Made by a program: the position numbers and the translations under genes
Part shown: one piece after another, positions 50,577 to 59,164 of the stretch
Position numbering within the stretch: position 1 is the first letter of the stretch
Layout: the number at the start of each line of letters is the position of its first letter
NCBI GenBank assembly: GCA_009783695.1
Contig: WRCY01000002.1
Location: forward strand, 1-64,000
DNA length: 64,000 nucleotides
Direction of reading: 5' to 3'
Source: Oscillospiraceae bacterium
GTDB taxonomy: Bacteria > Bacillota > Clostridia > Oscillospirales > Ruminococcaceae
Notes under the pieces: generated by a model
Told to the model about the DNA's origin: nothing
Databases searched by the model: none
What the model saw: only the letters and a program-made list of their open reading frames with translations

Positions 50577-51176
50577 CTATATAGCTTTTTCCTTAAAATA
50601 ATTTCTTACCGCTTCGGTTTGTTCTTCTGTCATGCAGCGTTTCGGGAAGATATGAAACAGCGCCTTATTCACGAACAGGCAGAAGAGCTCGCCGTCTTCC
50701 ACGGAGTACAGCGTTTCCGCGCTGTGCCTGTAAACAGAGGTTTCCGCCTGAATCAGCTCTGCTTCCTTAATAACTTCGGGGTTTTCGACCGTGTCGATTC
50801 CCTGCCCCGAAATCGCAACCAGCTCTGATTCCGCTTCAAGCGGCACAATTTCGGTGTCCACCTCAATCCTGTCGTCCAGGAAGCGGGCGATGTATCTCTC
50901 GTCCCTGCCGAGGGCTTCGATTGTGCTGATAAGCCGCCGCGCCGCTAAAAACGGGCGCGACCACAGCGAAATCAACATTCCCGCGCATAGTGCGGTCAGA
51001 ATGTAGCCGATATAGCCGGACGGGTTTTTGATTATAAAGTCGATTCCAAATACAATCGTCAGCAGCAGCAAAGCAGTCATCGGCAGCATGCGCGGCAGCG
51101 CATATTTGCGCCGGAAAAGCGCGTAAGCGCGGCGTATTTCGGGGATTGTGTTGGTGTAGTTGATTTGGTTTGTCAA
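50577..51176 (-). CDS. YcxB-like membrane protein
   Basis: 199 residues from TTG 51176, which has GGAG eight bases upstream; a longer GTG frame to 51218 is less likely. Two adjacent membrane helices (MTALLLLTIVFGIDFII, IGYILTALCAGMLISLW), then a soluble beta domain with VEDGELFCLFVNKALFHIFPKRCM, as in YcxB-type C-terminal domains. Function unknown. Overlapping stop/start region with the 48-residue ORF upstream. Confidence 0.65.
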   Translation of the reverse strand: MTNQINYTNTIPEIRRAYALFRRKYALPRMLPMTALLLLTIVFGIDFIIKNPSGYIGYILTALCAGMLISLWSRPFLAARRLISTIEALGRDERYIARFLDDRIEVDTEIVPLEAESELVAISGQGIDTVENPEVIKEAELIQAETSVYRHSAETLYSVEDGELFCLFVNKALFHIFPKRCMTEEQTEAVRNYFKEKAI

Positions 51177-51180
51177 TGTT

Positions 51181-51327
51181 TCAGCTCCAGTCAATATCTT
51201 CATGGCGAATGGTTTCACCGCGCCGGTATTCTTCCATAGCTATGTTGTGCGCGGCTATATCGTCCGGAGCGAGCCTCATAATGAGTTCAAATGCTTTCAT
51301 TGCTCGTTTTGAATAAATTATGTTCAT
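51181..51327 (-). CDS. 48-residue ORF coupled to XRE F
   Basis: Reads MNIIYSKRAMKAFELIMRL, then PDDIAAHNIAMEEYRRG, then ETIRHEDIDWS. The ATG follows the XRE F stop with no gap (TAA then ATG), so coupling is likely. The ending (EYRRGETIRHEDIDW) resembles tails of small antitoxin-like proteins, but I cannot assign a family. Its stop region carries the SD for the YcxB-like gene. Confidence 0.55.
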   Translation of the reverse strand: MNIIYSKRAMKAFELIMRLAPDDIAAHNIAMEEYRRGETIRHEDIDWS

Positions 51328-51546
51328 TTATCTCCTCTCAGGCTCGTCCGACCGTCCGACAAGATAATCAAGGGATACATCGAAATAATCGGCAAGAATA
51401 ATCAGTTTATTAAAAGAAGGGTAGCTTCTTCCATATTCAAAAAACTGATAATGCCTGTTGGTACAGTTTAAAGCCTCAGCCATATCAATTTGCCTTAAAT
51501 TCTTTTTTATTCTTAAAAGTTTTATACGTTCACTAAAATTAGCCAT
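51328..51546 (-). CDS. Orphan XRE repressor F (72 residues)
   Basis: MANFSERIKLLRIKKNLRQ, HTH LRQIDMAEALNCTNRHYQFFEY, tail LADYFDVSLDYLVGRSDEPERR. Divergent promoter and operators are kept but no partner follows. First of three XRE genes in tandem (F, G, E) between gyrA and gyrB; their 3' halves are nearly identical in DNA. Confidence 0.86.
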   Translation of the reverse strand: MANFSERIKLLRIKKNLRQIDMAEALNCTNRHYQFFEYGRSYPSFNKLIILADYFDVSLDYLVGRSDEPERR

Positions 51547-51576
51547 AAAAATTCCTTAAAAATTTATTAAAAACTA

Positions 51577-51630
51577 TTGACACGAAATATAAATAAGTGT
51601 ATAATAAAATTAGCACTTACTTATATTTCG
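51577..51630 (+). promoter_or_regulatory. Module F promoter with operator pair
   Basis: TTGACA (51577-51582), 17 bp, TATAAT (51600-51605). CGAAATATAAATAAGTG (51583-51599) and its inverse CACTTACTTATATTTCG (51614-51630). The promoter reads into the 3' end of XRE G, antisense, with no partner gene. Confidence 0.78.
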
Positions 51631-51642
51631 CATTGTTTGAAT

Positions 51643-51855
51643 TTATCTCCTCTCAGGTTCGTCCGACCGCCCGACAAGATAATCAAGGGATACATCGAAA
51701 TAATCGGCAAGAGCAATTAACGCTTCATACATAGGTTTTCTGTCGCCCGCTTCATAACGCTGATAATTACGCTCGCTTAAATCTGTATCCAAAGCCACTT
51801 GTTTTTGTGAAATACCCTTTGATTTTCTTAAAACCTTTAGACGTTCATGAAACAT
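51643..51855 (-). CDS. Orphan XRE repressor G (70 residues)
   Basis: ATG 51855 (MFHERLKVLRKSKG), SD GAGG. HTH ISQKQVALDTDLSERNYQRYEA, tail LADYFDVSLDYLVGRSDEPERR. No partner. Its C-terminal 40 codons match XRE F and E almost base for base. Confidence 0.86.
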   Translation of the reverse strand: MFHERLKVLRKSKGISQKQVALDTDLSERNYQRYEAGDRKPMYEALIALADYFDVSLDYLVGRSDEPERR

Positions 51856-51889
51856 TATTAACCTCATAAAAAATATTTTTTAAAAACTA

Positions 51890-51946
51890 TTGACACGTCC
51901 GCGGAGTCATGATATAATAAACACACGACCCCGAGGGCGTGGAGTT
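51890..51946 (+). promoter_or_regulatory. Module G promoter with operator pair
   Basis: TTGACA (51890-51895), 17 bp, TATAAT (51913-51918). Palindromes CACGTCCGCGGAGTCATG (51894-51911) and CACGACCCCGAGGGCGTG (about 51924-51941). Partner gene absent; XRE E follows. Confidence 0.75.
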
Positions 51947-52004
51947 GTAAATACAGCTTGCAATAAAAGTTATACTCTAAAGCGTTTTTACCGCTTGTTT
52001 GAAT

Positions 52005-52223
52005 TTATCTCTTCTCAGGCTCGTCCGACCGCCCGACAAGATAATCAAGCGAAACATCATACAAGTCTGCGAGCGCAATCAGAAATTCATAAGACGGCTT
52101 CCTTGCGTTTGTTTCATAACGAATATAATTACGTAAGCCGGCGTTAATCATTTCTGCAACCTGCTTTTGCGTTAAGCTCTTATCATTTCTTAAATTTCTT
52201 AAATGGTTTCCTAAATCAAACAT
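52005..52223 (-). CDS. XRE repressor of module E (72 residues)
   Basis: ATG 52223 (MFDLGNHLRNLRNDK). HTH LTQKQVAEMINAGLRNYIRYET, tail LADLYDVSLDYLVGRSDEPEKR. Divergent from partner E at 52346. The only one of the three tandem XREs here that keeps its partner. Confidence 0.86.
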   Translation of the reverse strand: MFDLGNHLRNLRNDKSLTQKQVAEMINAGLRNYIRYETNARKPSYEFLIALADLYDVSLDYLVGRSDEPEKR

Positions 52224-52252
52224 AATAATCTCCAAAAAATAAATAAAAACTA

Positions 52253-52306
52253 TTGACAAGCCCTATGGGGCATGTTATAATAAAAATGTGACGCGCCCTA
52301 TAGGGC
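52253..52306 (+). promoter_or_regulatory. Module E promoter with two GCCCTATAGGGC-type palindromes
   Basis: TTGACA (52253-52258), 17 bp, TATAAT (52276-52281). AGCCCTATGGGGCA in the spacer (52259-52272) and perfect GCCCTATAGGGC (52295-52306) downstream. Confidence 0.85.
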
Positions 52307-52345
52307 ACAAATAAAATAAAATAAGATAAAGAAAGGTACAAAATC

Positions 52346-54680
<2,335 letters not shown>

Positions 54681-54737
54681 TTATTTATAGTATACCATAT
54701 TTTAGGAGAAATTTCAAGAGAAAAATGAGAAAAAAAC

Positions 54738-54760
54738 GCCGTTTTTACATGAAAAACGGC
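54738..54760. terminator. Terminator between the RHH gene and gyrB
   Basis: GCCGTTTTT ACAT GAAAAACGGC with T tracts on both sides. Confidence 0.8.
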
Positions 54761-54780
54761 TGATTTTTATTTATTTCTTT

Positions 54781-54951
54781 TTAATTCTCCATATCAGAAT
54801 TATCAAGAGCAAATTCAATACATTTAACAACAAGTTTGTTTAAACTGATATTTTTGTTGTCGCATATCTTGTTCATGCGCTCGACAAGATTTTTAGAAAA
54901 TCTGAATGTTTTATTTACATGCTCTTCTTTCTCGATATAAAATTTTTTCAT
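54781..54951 (-). CDS. Ribbon-helix-helix regulator (56 residues)
   Basis: ATG 54951 (MKKFYIEKEEHVNKTF) with GGAGG upstream. Arc/MetJ-type pattern: NKTFRFSKNLVERMNKICDNK, then ISLNKLVVKCIEFALDN, with strand, helix, helix. Divergent from a 52-residue gene at 55075 through a promoter region like that of the XRE modules. Likely autorepressor. Confidence 0.78.
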   Translation of the reverse strand: MKKFYIEKEEHVNKTFRFSKNLVERMNKICDNKNISLNKLVVKCIEFALDNSDMEN

Positions 54952-55011
54952 AATAACCTCCGCACTTAAATTATATAGCAAACCAGCACAAAATGAAACA
55001 CCTCAAATACA

Positions 55012-55053
55012 GTGTTATATACACTTGACATAAAGGTGTATTTATGTTATTAT
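55012..55053 (+). promoter_or_regulatory. Promoter/operator of the RHH module
   Basis: TTGACA (55025-55030), 17 bp, TATTAT (55048-55053). AAATACA (left, near 55006-55012) and TGTATTT (55037-55043) flank the -35 as a dyad; ATATACACTTGACA overlaps it. Confidence 0.6.
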
Positions 55054-55074
55054 GTGATAAGGGGAGGTGAAAAC

Positions 55075-55233
55075 ATGGATTACAAAAAGGCTTATCTTAA
55101 ACTGTTCAACGAAATAACGCGCGTAACAAGTATGCTTGATTTATCGGTGTTCAGTTTGAAAGCGATTCAAAGCAAGGTCGAGCAGATGGTTATTTCCGAC
55201 GAATCGAACGAGGAAAAAGAAGAAAGCGGCTGA
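55075..55233 (+). CDS. Partner of the RHH module (52 residues)
   Basis: ATG 55075 (MDYKKAYLKLFNEITR) with GGGGAGGTG upstream. One long amphipathic helix (VTSMLDLSVFSLKAIQSKVEQ) and an acidic tail (SDESNEEKEESG). It resembles small phage or mobile-element proteins in style, without a family I can name. Ends in a strong terminator. Confidence 0.65.
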   Translation: MDYKKAYLKLFNEITRVTSMLDLSVFSLKAIQSKVEQMVISDESNEEKEESG

Positions 55234-55252
55234 AAAGCCGCTTTCTTCTTTT
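55213..55252. terminator. Bidirectional terminator after the RHH partner
   Basis: GAAGAAAGCGGCT GAA AAGCCGCTTTCTTC followed by TTTTTT. Confidence 0.92.
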
Positions 55253-56167
55253 TTATCCGAACAAATTTTCACAAAGCAGAAACACATCTAAAATATCTGT
55301 TATATACCTTATCTCGCTCCGCTGATATTCGCGCAGGGATTCTATGTTTCCGTGCGCGCTTTTCTTTGGCGAGAGCTTAAACAGATTACGATTATTCTGT
55401 ACGGCGATGTGAACCTGCCGCCCGCCGAAATATATGCTTGTAGTACCGTTTGCGAGGGTTTTCGCCTGAATGATTCTCTCCATGAAAAGCGGGGTCAGAA
55501 TCATAAAAGTACCGAGGCCGTCCCTTGATTCTATTTGAAACTTAGCGTTGAACGCCATGTTTTCGGTTTCTATGGTGCTTTTTGCGCTTTTAGCGTGCGC
55601 TTTCTGGCGCAGGCGCAGCTCACTTTTAATTTGCCCGGTTGTTTCAAGGATGAGCCACTGCCCCTTAAAACGCTGATGTTCGCTCGTGCTTTGCTTTCCG
55701 TCGGCATCTTCTGACACAATTTCTTCAGTCAGCTCTATGTCGGAAAACTCGAAGCTTATTCCCTTATAACGCCCGCGTACCATATTGCTGCCGTAACAGT
55801 TGTCCCAGTTTTCAATCAAACCCGTATTCCTGATTACACTATGCGCCGGTCCTTTATTCGGCGCATATTCGGCAAGCTCAAACACCTCCGAGAGTGCGAG
55901 CGATGTTACGTTGTCCGTTACAAAGCTTTCGAGTTTCCATTTCTTGCGCACTGCAATAATATGCAGAATTACCGCAGTTATAAAACTGCCCATTGCCGCT
56001 ATAATCATAAAAATTCGCAGCTCTGTCGGCAGGCTCTCGGTATTCCCTGCATACATTGTGCCGATTATAAGCAGAATCCCTGTAAAAATAAAGAACGCCG
56101 CAAATCGCTTTAAGCCTTTAACCGAGCTTTTTAATCTTGAAAATTCATTTTGAAGCTGCATGCTCAT
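55253..56167 (-). CDS. DUF3137-family membrane protein
   Basis: 304 residues. Two membrane helices near the N terminus (FAAFFIFTGILLIIGTMYA, IFMIIAAMGSFITAVILHII) and a soluble C-terminal domain with YKGISFEFSDIELTEE, RFKGQWLILETTG, and FMERIIQAKTLANGTTSIYFGG. This is the DUF3137 pattern as I know it; function unknown. Its start overlaps the stop of the Abi_2 gene (56164-56167), so the two are coupled. Confidence 0.75.
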   Translation of the reverse strand: MSMQLQNEFSRLKSSVKGLKRFAAFFIFTGILLIIGTMYAGNTESLPTELRIFMIIAAMGSFITAVILHIIAVRKKWKLESFVTDNVTSLALSEVFELAEYAPNKGPAHSVIRNTGLIENWDNCYGSNMVRGRYKGISFEFSDIELTEEIVSEDADGKQSTSEHQRFKGQWLILETTGQIKSELRLRQKAHAKSAKSTIETENMAFNAKFQIESRDGLGTFMILTPLFMERIIQAKTLANGTTSIYFGGRQVHIAVQNNRNLFKLSPKKSAHGNIESLREYQRSEIRYITDILDVFLLCENLFG

Positions 56168-57036
56168 TCTAAAAATTCCTCCCAGTTTTCCGGAAACCCC
56201 AGTACCGCAAGCTCCGCTACCTCCGCGTACTCCTCGAGCAGCGCCGCGAGGTGTGCCTCGATTTTCTCGCTGCCGGAAAGGTGCTTGTTCATCAGCTTGA
56301 TTACATAGATGAAGCTGAACAAATCGCCGCCCATTTTGAACGACAGGTCATCAAGGGGCTTCGGCACGGGCTCAAGCCTGCTTGAGTATAGGCGTGCATA
56401 ATGCGCGCAATGATTGCGCAGCGCAGCCATGCTCTCGAGCCATGATTCAATGTGTCCCGCCGGAAACAACCCCGAGAAGTGCCGCTCCGCGATTTCTTTC
56501 TTGTCCTGCCTGTGCAGGCTTTTGAAGAAATGAGCGAGCATACCGAAGCTGAAAAGCTCCATTATTACCCAGAGCGGGAACGCGCCCATGTGCTTGCTGT
56601 TGTAGTGCGAAACAAAGTTTATGTCGGTGTTTTTCTCTTTCAGCCTGTCGATTCGCGACATGAAGTGGTGATGATTATGATGATGGTTAAAGGCGGAGTC
56701 GCTGAGATAACCGAGCGCGCCGTATTTCAACGCATGAAAGTTTGAAATAGCCGCCCGCATTGATATCTCGATTTCCTCAAGGAAAATCAGCAGATGCCCG
56801 CGCAGCTTGCGGTCGAACTCGTACAGCTTCAGCACTTTATTAAAGCTTGTCCCGCCGCGGTAACGCTTGTTGTTTTGCTGATATACCGCGAAGTAATTCG
56901 CAAGACGGTAGTAGTTGATTTTCTCAAGTATAAACTTTGCGTAGGTTTTGTCCTCGATGATACAGCCGCGGAACTCCAGCTTCGCGAGCTGCGCGTCGAT
57001 GGTTGCGGGCTCTTTTGCAAACTGGGCAGCGCGCAT
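56164..57036 (-). CDS. Abi_2 (AbiD/AbiF-like) abortive infection protein
   Basis: 290 residues. Abi_2 pattern: KLEFRGCIIEDKTYAKFILEKINYYRLANY, LYEFDRKLRGHLLIFLEEIEISMRAAISNF (read in parts), and the HEPN-type RNHCAHYARLY (RX4H) near residue 219. PLWVIMELFSFGMLAHFF is also typical. Such proteins abort phage growth, possibly as RNases. The co-transcribed DUF3137 gene is an unusual neighbour. Confidence 0.85.
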   Translation of the reverse strand: MRAAQFAKEPATIDAQLAKLEFRGCIIEDKTYAKFILEKINYYRLANYFAVYQQNNKRYRGGTSFNKVLKLYEFDRKLRGHLLIFLEEIEISMRAAISNFHALKYGALGYLSDSAFNHHHNHHHFMSRIDRLKEKNTDINFVSHYNSKHMGAFPLWVIMELFSFGMLAHFFKSLHRQDKKEIAERHFSGLFPAGHIESWLESMAALRNHCAHYARLYSSRLEPVPKPLDDLSFKMGGDLFSFIYVIKLMNKHLSGSEKIEAHLAALLEEYAEVAELAVLGFPENWEEFLE

Positions 57037-57060
57037 ATTTATTTTCTCCTTTTACAAAGT

Positions 57061-57089
57061 TTGACAAACTTTTTCGTTTATGCTATTCT
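57061..57089 (+). promoter_or_regulatory. Promoter of the locus 2 toxin mRNA
   Basis: TTGACA (57061-57066), 17 bp, TATTCT (57084-57089). It lies just upstream of the Abi_2 gene on the opposite strand. Confidence 0.7.
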
Positions 57090-57130
57090 TATTGTGTCGT
57101 TGACTCTCTCCGACAGGAGGAGGTGAGCTA

Positions 57131-57226
57131 ATGAGCTACATAATTTCCATCATCACGGCAGTTATGGCGAGGTTGCTTGGCGACCGTTTGAGCAAATGGT
57201 TGGACTGCCTCAAGCGCAACGACTAA
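57131..57226 (+). CDS. Putative type I toxin peptide, 31 residues, locus 2
   Basis: AGGAGGAGGTGAGCTA precedes ATG 57131. The peptide is hydrophobic (MSYIISIITAVMARLL) with a charged end (GDRLSKWLDCLKRND). The I-x-A-V-x-A...SKWLD pattern is one I associate with small Fst/TxpA-type or uncharacterised clostridial membrane peptides. It ends before a perfect 12-bp hairpin, and a convergent promoter on the other strand makes an overlapping RNA. Confidence 0.65.
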   Translation: MSYIISIITAVMARLLGDRLSKWLDCLKRND

Positions 57227-57234
57227 CCAAAATG

Positions 57235-57264
57235 AATACCCGAGAGCGTCATCTCTCGGGTATT
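57235..57264. terminator. Shared bidirectional terminator, locus 2
   Basis: AATACCCGAGAG CGTCAT CTCTCGGGTATT, perfect stem. It ends both the toxin mRNA and the antisense RNA. Confidence 0.82.
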
Positions 57265-57302
57265 CGCTCGCATGAGCTAATGAACATTAAATTTCCTTCA
57301 TC
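57237..57302 (-). ncRNA. Putative antisense antitoxin RNA, locus 2
   Basis: Promoter on the minus strand: TTGACA (57336-57331), 16 bp, TATAAT (57314-57309). The RNA would run about 65 nt to the shared hairpin and pair with the 3' end of the toxin mRNA. This is the arrangement of Fst RNA I/RNA II. Its -35 overlaps the rnz stop codon. Confidence 0.6.
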
Positions 57303-57332
57303 ATATTTATTATACCATAAAAAATATTTTTG

Positions 57333-58265
57333 TCAAGAAGTTTTTTTGCTCCGCTGCTCCGGCAGTGTTATTTTTATCCCGTCATAACCCGCCTTGGTTC
57401 TCGGGAAAACTTCACGCGCGGAAGCCAAATACTCTTTTGGACTTGCAAGCGCGGGGCTGTAGTGCGTCAGCCAGAGCTTTTTAGCACCCGCAAGAGCGGC
57501 AATCTTCGCACTTTCACGGAACATCGAGTGCTTCTTCTCGTGAATCTTGTCCCGCAGCTCCTCGTCGCCGTGCATACCCTCGGCGATGAGCAAATCCACG
57601 CCTTTCATAAATCCCGCGATTTCCGTGAATGCCCGCGTGTCGGTGTAATAGCCGACCTGAATGGGCGCGCGCTCGCCGTCGAGTACCATGCCGGGCGTAA
57701 TCGTCCGCCCCTCATGAGTGACGCTCCCGCCCGCGTGCAGAACTTTGTAAAGCTGCACGGGAATACCAAGCGCGGCGGCTTTTTCGGGGTTGAATACCGG
57801 CTTGCGCAGCAGCGTGATTTTATAGCCGAGGCAAATCATTCCGTGGCGAAGCCGGAAAGATTCAATCTGCATATTTTCGATACTGAAAGCTTCCGAGCCG
57901 GAGGTTCCGCCGAAAAGCTCCTTAAATTCAATCGGAAACGGCAGGTTCGGCGCTATAATCAACAGCGAGCTCACGACCTTTTCCAGTCCCCTGGGGCCCG
58001 CAATCAGCAGCGGAGAGGTTTTGCCGTAGTTGCCGAGCGAAAGCAGCAGCCCCGGAAGCCCCGAGATATGGTCTGCATGGAAGTGCGTAATCAGCAGCAC
58101 TTCCACGTTGCCGAGCCGTAAATTCTGCTTTTTGAGGGCGATTTGCGTGCCCTCGCCGCAGTCGATAAGTACGGCGCGCCCCTGGCTTTCGAGCCAGCAG
58201 CAGGAAAGCCAGCGCGTATCTGACGGGAGCATTCCGCCCGTCCCCGGTAAAATCACATCAAGCAT
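57333..58265 (-). CDS. rnz: Ribonuclease Z
   Basis: 310 residues, metallo-beta-lactamase fold, matures tRNA 3' ends. Motifs: VLIDCGEGTQIALKKQ, LITHFHADHISGLPGLL (HxHxDH), VGYYTDTRAF, DLLIAEGMHGDEE, and LWLTHYSPAL. Normal length. Start ATG 58265. Confidence 0.93.
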   Translation of the reverse strand: MLDVILPGTGGMLPSDTRWLSCCWLESQGRAVLIDCGEGTQIALKKQNLRLGNVEVLLITHFHADHISGLPGLLLSLGNYGKTSPLLIAGPRGLEKVVSSLLIIAPNLPFPIEFKELFGGTSGSEAFSIENMQIESFRLRHGMICLGYKITLLRKPVFNPEKAAALGIPVQLYKVLHAGGSVTHEGRTITPGMVLDGERAPIQVGYYTDTRAFTEIAGFMKGVDLLIAEGMHGDEELRDKIHEKKHSMFRESAKIAALAGAKKLWLTHYSPALASPKEYLASAREVFPRTKAGYDGIKITLPEQRSKKTS

Positions 58266-58353
58266 TTTTCATTCCACCGCTTCCGCGCAATGCGAAAGCG
58301 GATTATCTTCCTTTAAGCGGCGGGTTTAAACAGCCGCAGATTATTGACGCACC

Positions 58354-58923
58354 TTATTCGATGGTTTCGCCGTTCTTCACGCCCTCTGCCATTAGCTTCG
58401 CGGCGTTATAGGCGGCGGTTTTTTTGTAGCTCTGATTCCAGCGGTTCACTCCTATGCAGTCGAAAATCACAGCCCCTGTATGCTGGCAAAACCGCTCCAT
58501 CTGCTGCAGGCAGGGAAGCAGCGCGTTGCCTGAGCCGCCCGCAGAGGCCACAAGAAGCGTCTGCTTTCCTTTGAGTGCGCCGTCAATGGTTGAAGCTGCG
58601 AATTCACAACGGCGAAGCTTGTCTGTAAACGACTTTAGCCCCTCCGCCATCTCGCCCCAGTAGACAGGCGAAATAATGCAAAACAAATCTGCTTGCTGCA
58701 TTTTCTTCTGCAAATGGTTGAAGCCGTCGTCGCCGAATTCGCAGATGTTGCTGTTGCGGCAGGTTCCCCAGCCGTCGCTGCAAACGCGGCAGCGCTCGAC
58801 TTTGCCGCAGGTGGCGACCTCGACCTCGGCGCCGCCCGCTTTTGCTCCGCGCTCGATTTCTTCGGTTATAAGCTTGCATAAGCCGTCGGATTTCGGATTT
58901 CCGGTAAGTATAAAGAATTTCAT
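58354..58923 (-). CDS. Flavodoxin-like NAD(P)H-dependent oxidoreductase
   Basis: 189 residues from ATG 58923 (MKFFILTGNPKSDGLC) with GAGGTG upstream. Flavodoxin fold of the NADPH-dependent FMN reductase/iron-sulfur flavoprotein group: FILTGNPKSDGLC (phosphate loop), CRVCSDGWGTCRNSNICEF Cys cluster, SPVYWGEMAEGLKSFTDKL. The four cysteines could be a cluster site or redox cysteines. Confidence 0.82.
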   Translation of the reverse strand: MKFFILTGNPKSDGLCKLITEEIERGAKAGGAEVEVATCGKVERCRVCSDGWGTCRNSNICEFGDDGFNHLQKKMQQADLFCIISPVYWGEMAEGLKSFTDKLRRCEFAASTIDGALKGKQTLLVASAGGSGNALLPCLQQMERFCQHTGAVIFDCIGVNRWNQSYKKTAAYNAAKLMAEGVKNGETIE

Positions 58924-58947
58924 GCCGAACACCTCTTAATCAATATG

Positions 58948-58996
58948 TAATAAGGAATAATGAATAATTATTCACTACTCCTTATTCATTATTATT
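58948..58996. repeat. AATAAGGAATAATGAATA inverted repeat
   Basis: AATAAGGA ... TCCTTATT with ATAATGAATAATTATTC between; part of a 232-bp gap without ORFs. Confidence 0.6.
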
Positions 58997-59014
58997 TATT
59001 CATTGTTGTTTTAA

Positions 59015-59098
59015 TTAAGAACGTGTATTCAATAACTGAAATGTGGCGCAAAATGTGTCAAAATATGAGTGTTGAGCGTTATTGAATACACGTTCTAA
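59015..59098. repeat. Palindromic element with 19-bp perfect arms
   Basis: AGAACGTGTATTCAATAAC (59018-59036) and its inverse (59078-59096), with 41 bp between. AA/TT-rich ends (TTA...TAA) resemble a small inverted-repeat element with target TTA/TAA. No transposase is seen here. Confidence 0.7.
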
Positions 59099-59164
59099 GT
59101 TTTTTCTTTGCAAAAGAATAATGAAAACTGCGTTTTCGCGGTAAAGCTTGTTTTATTTTAAAAC

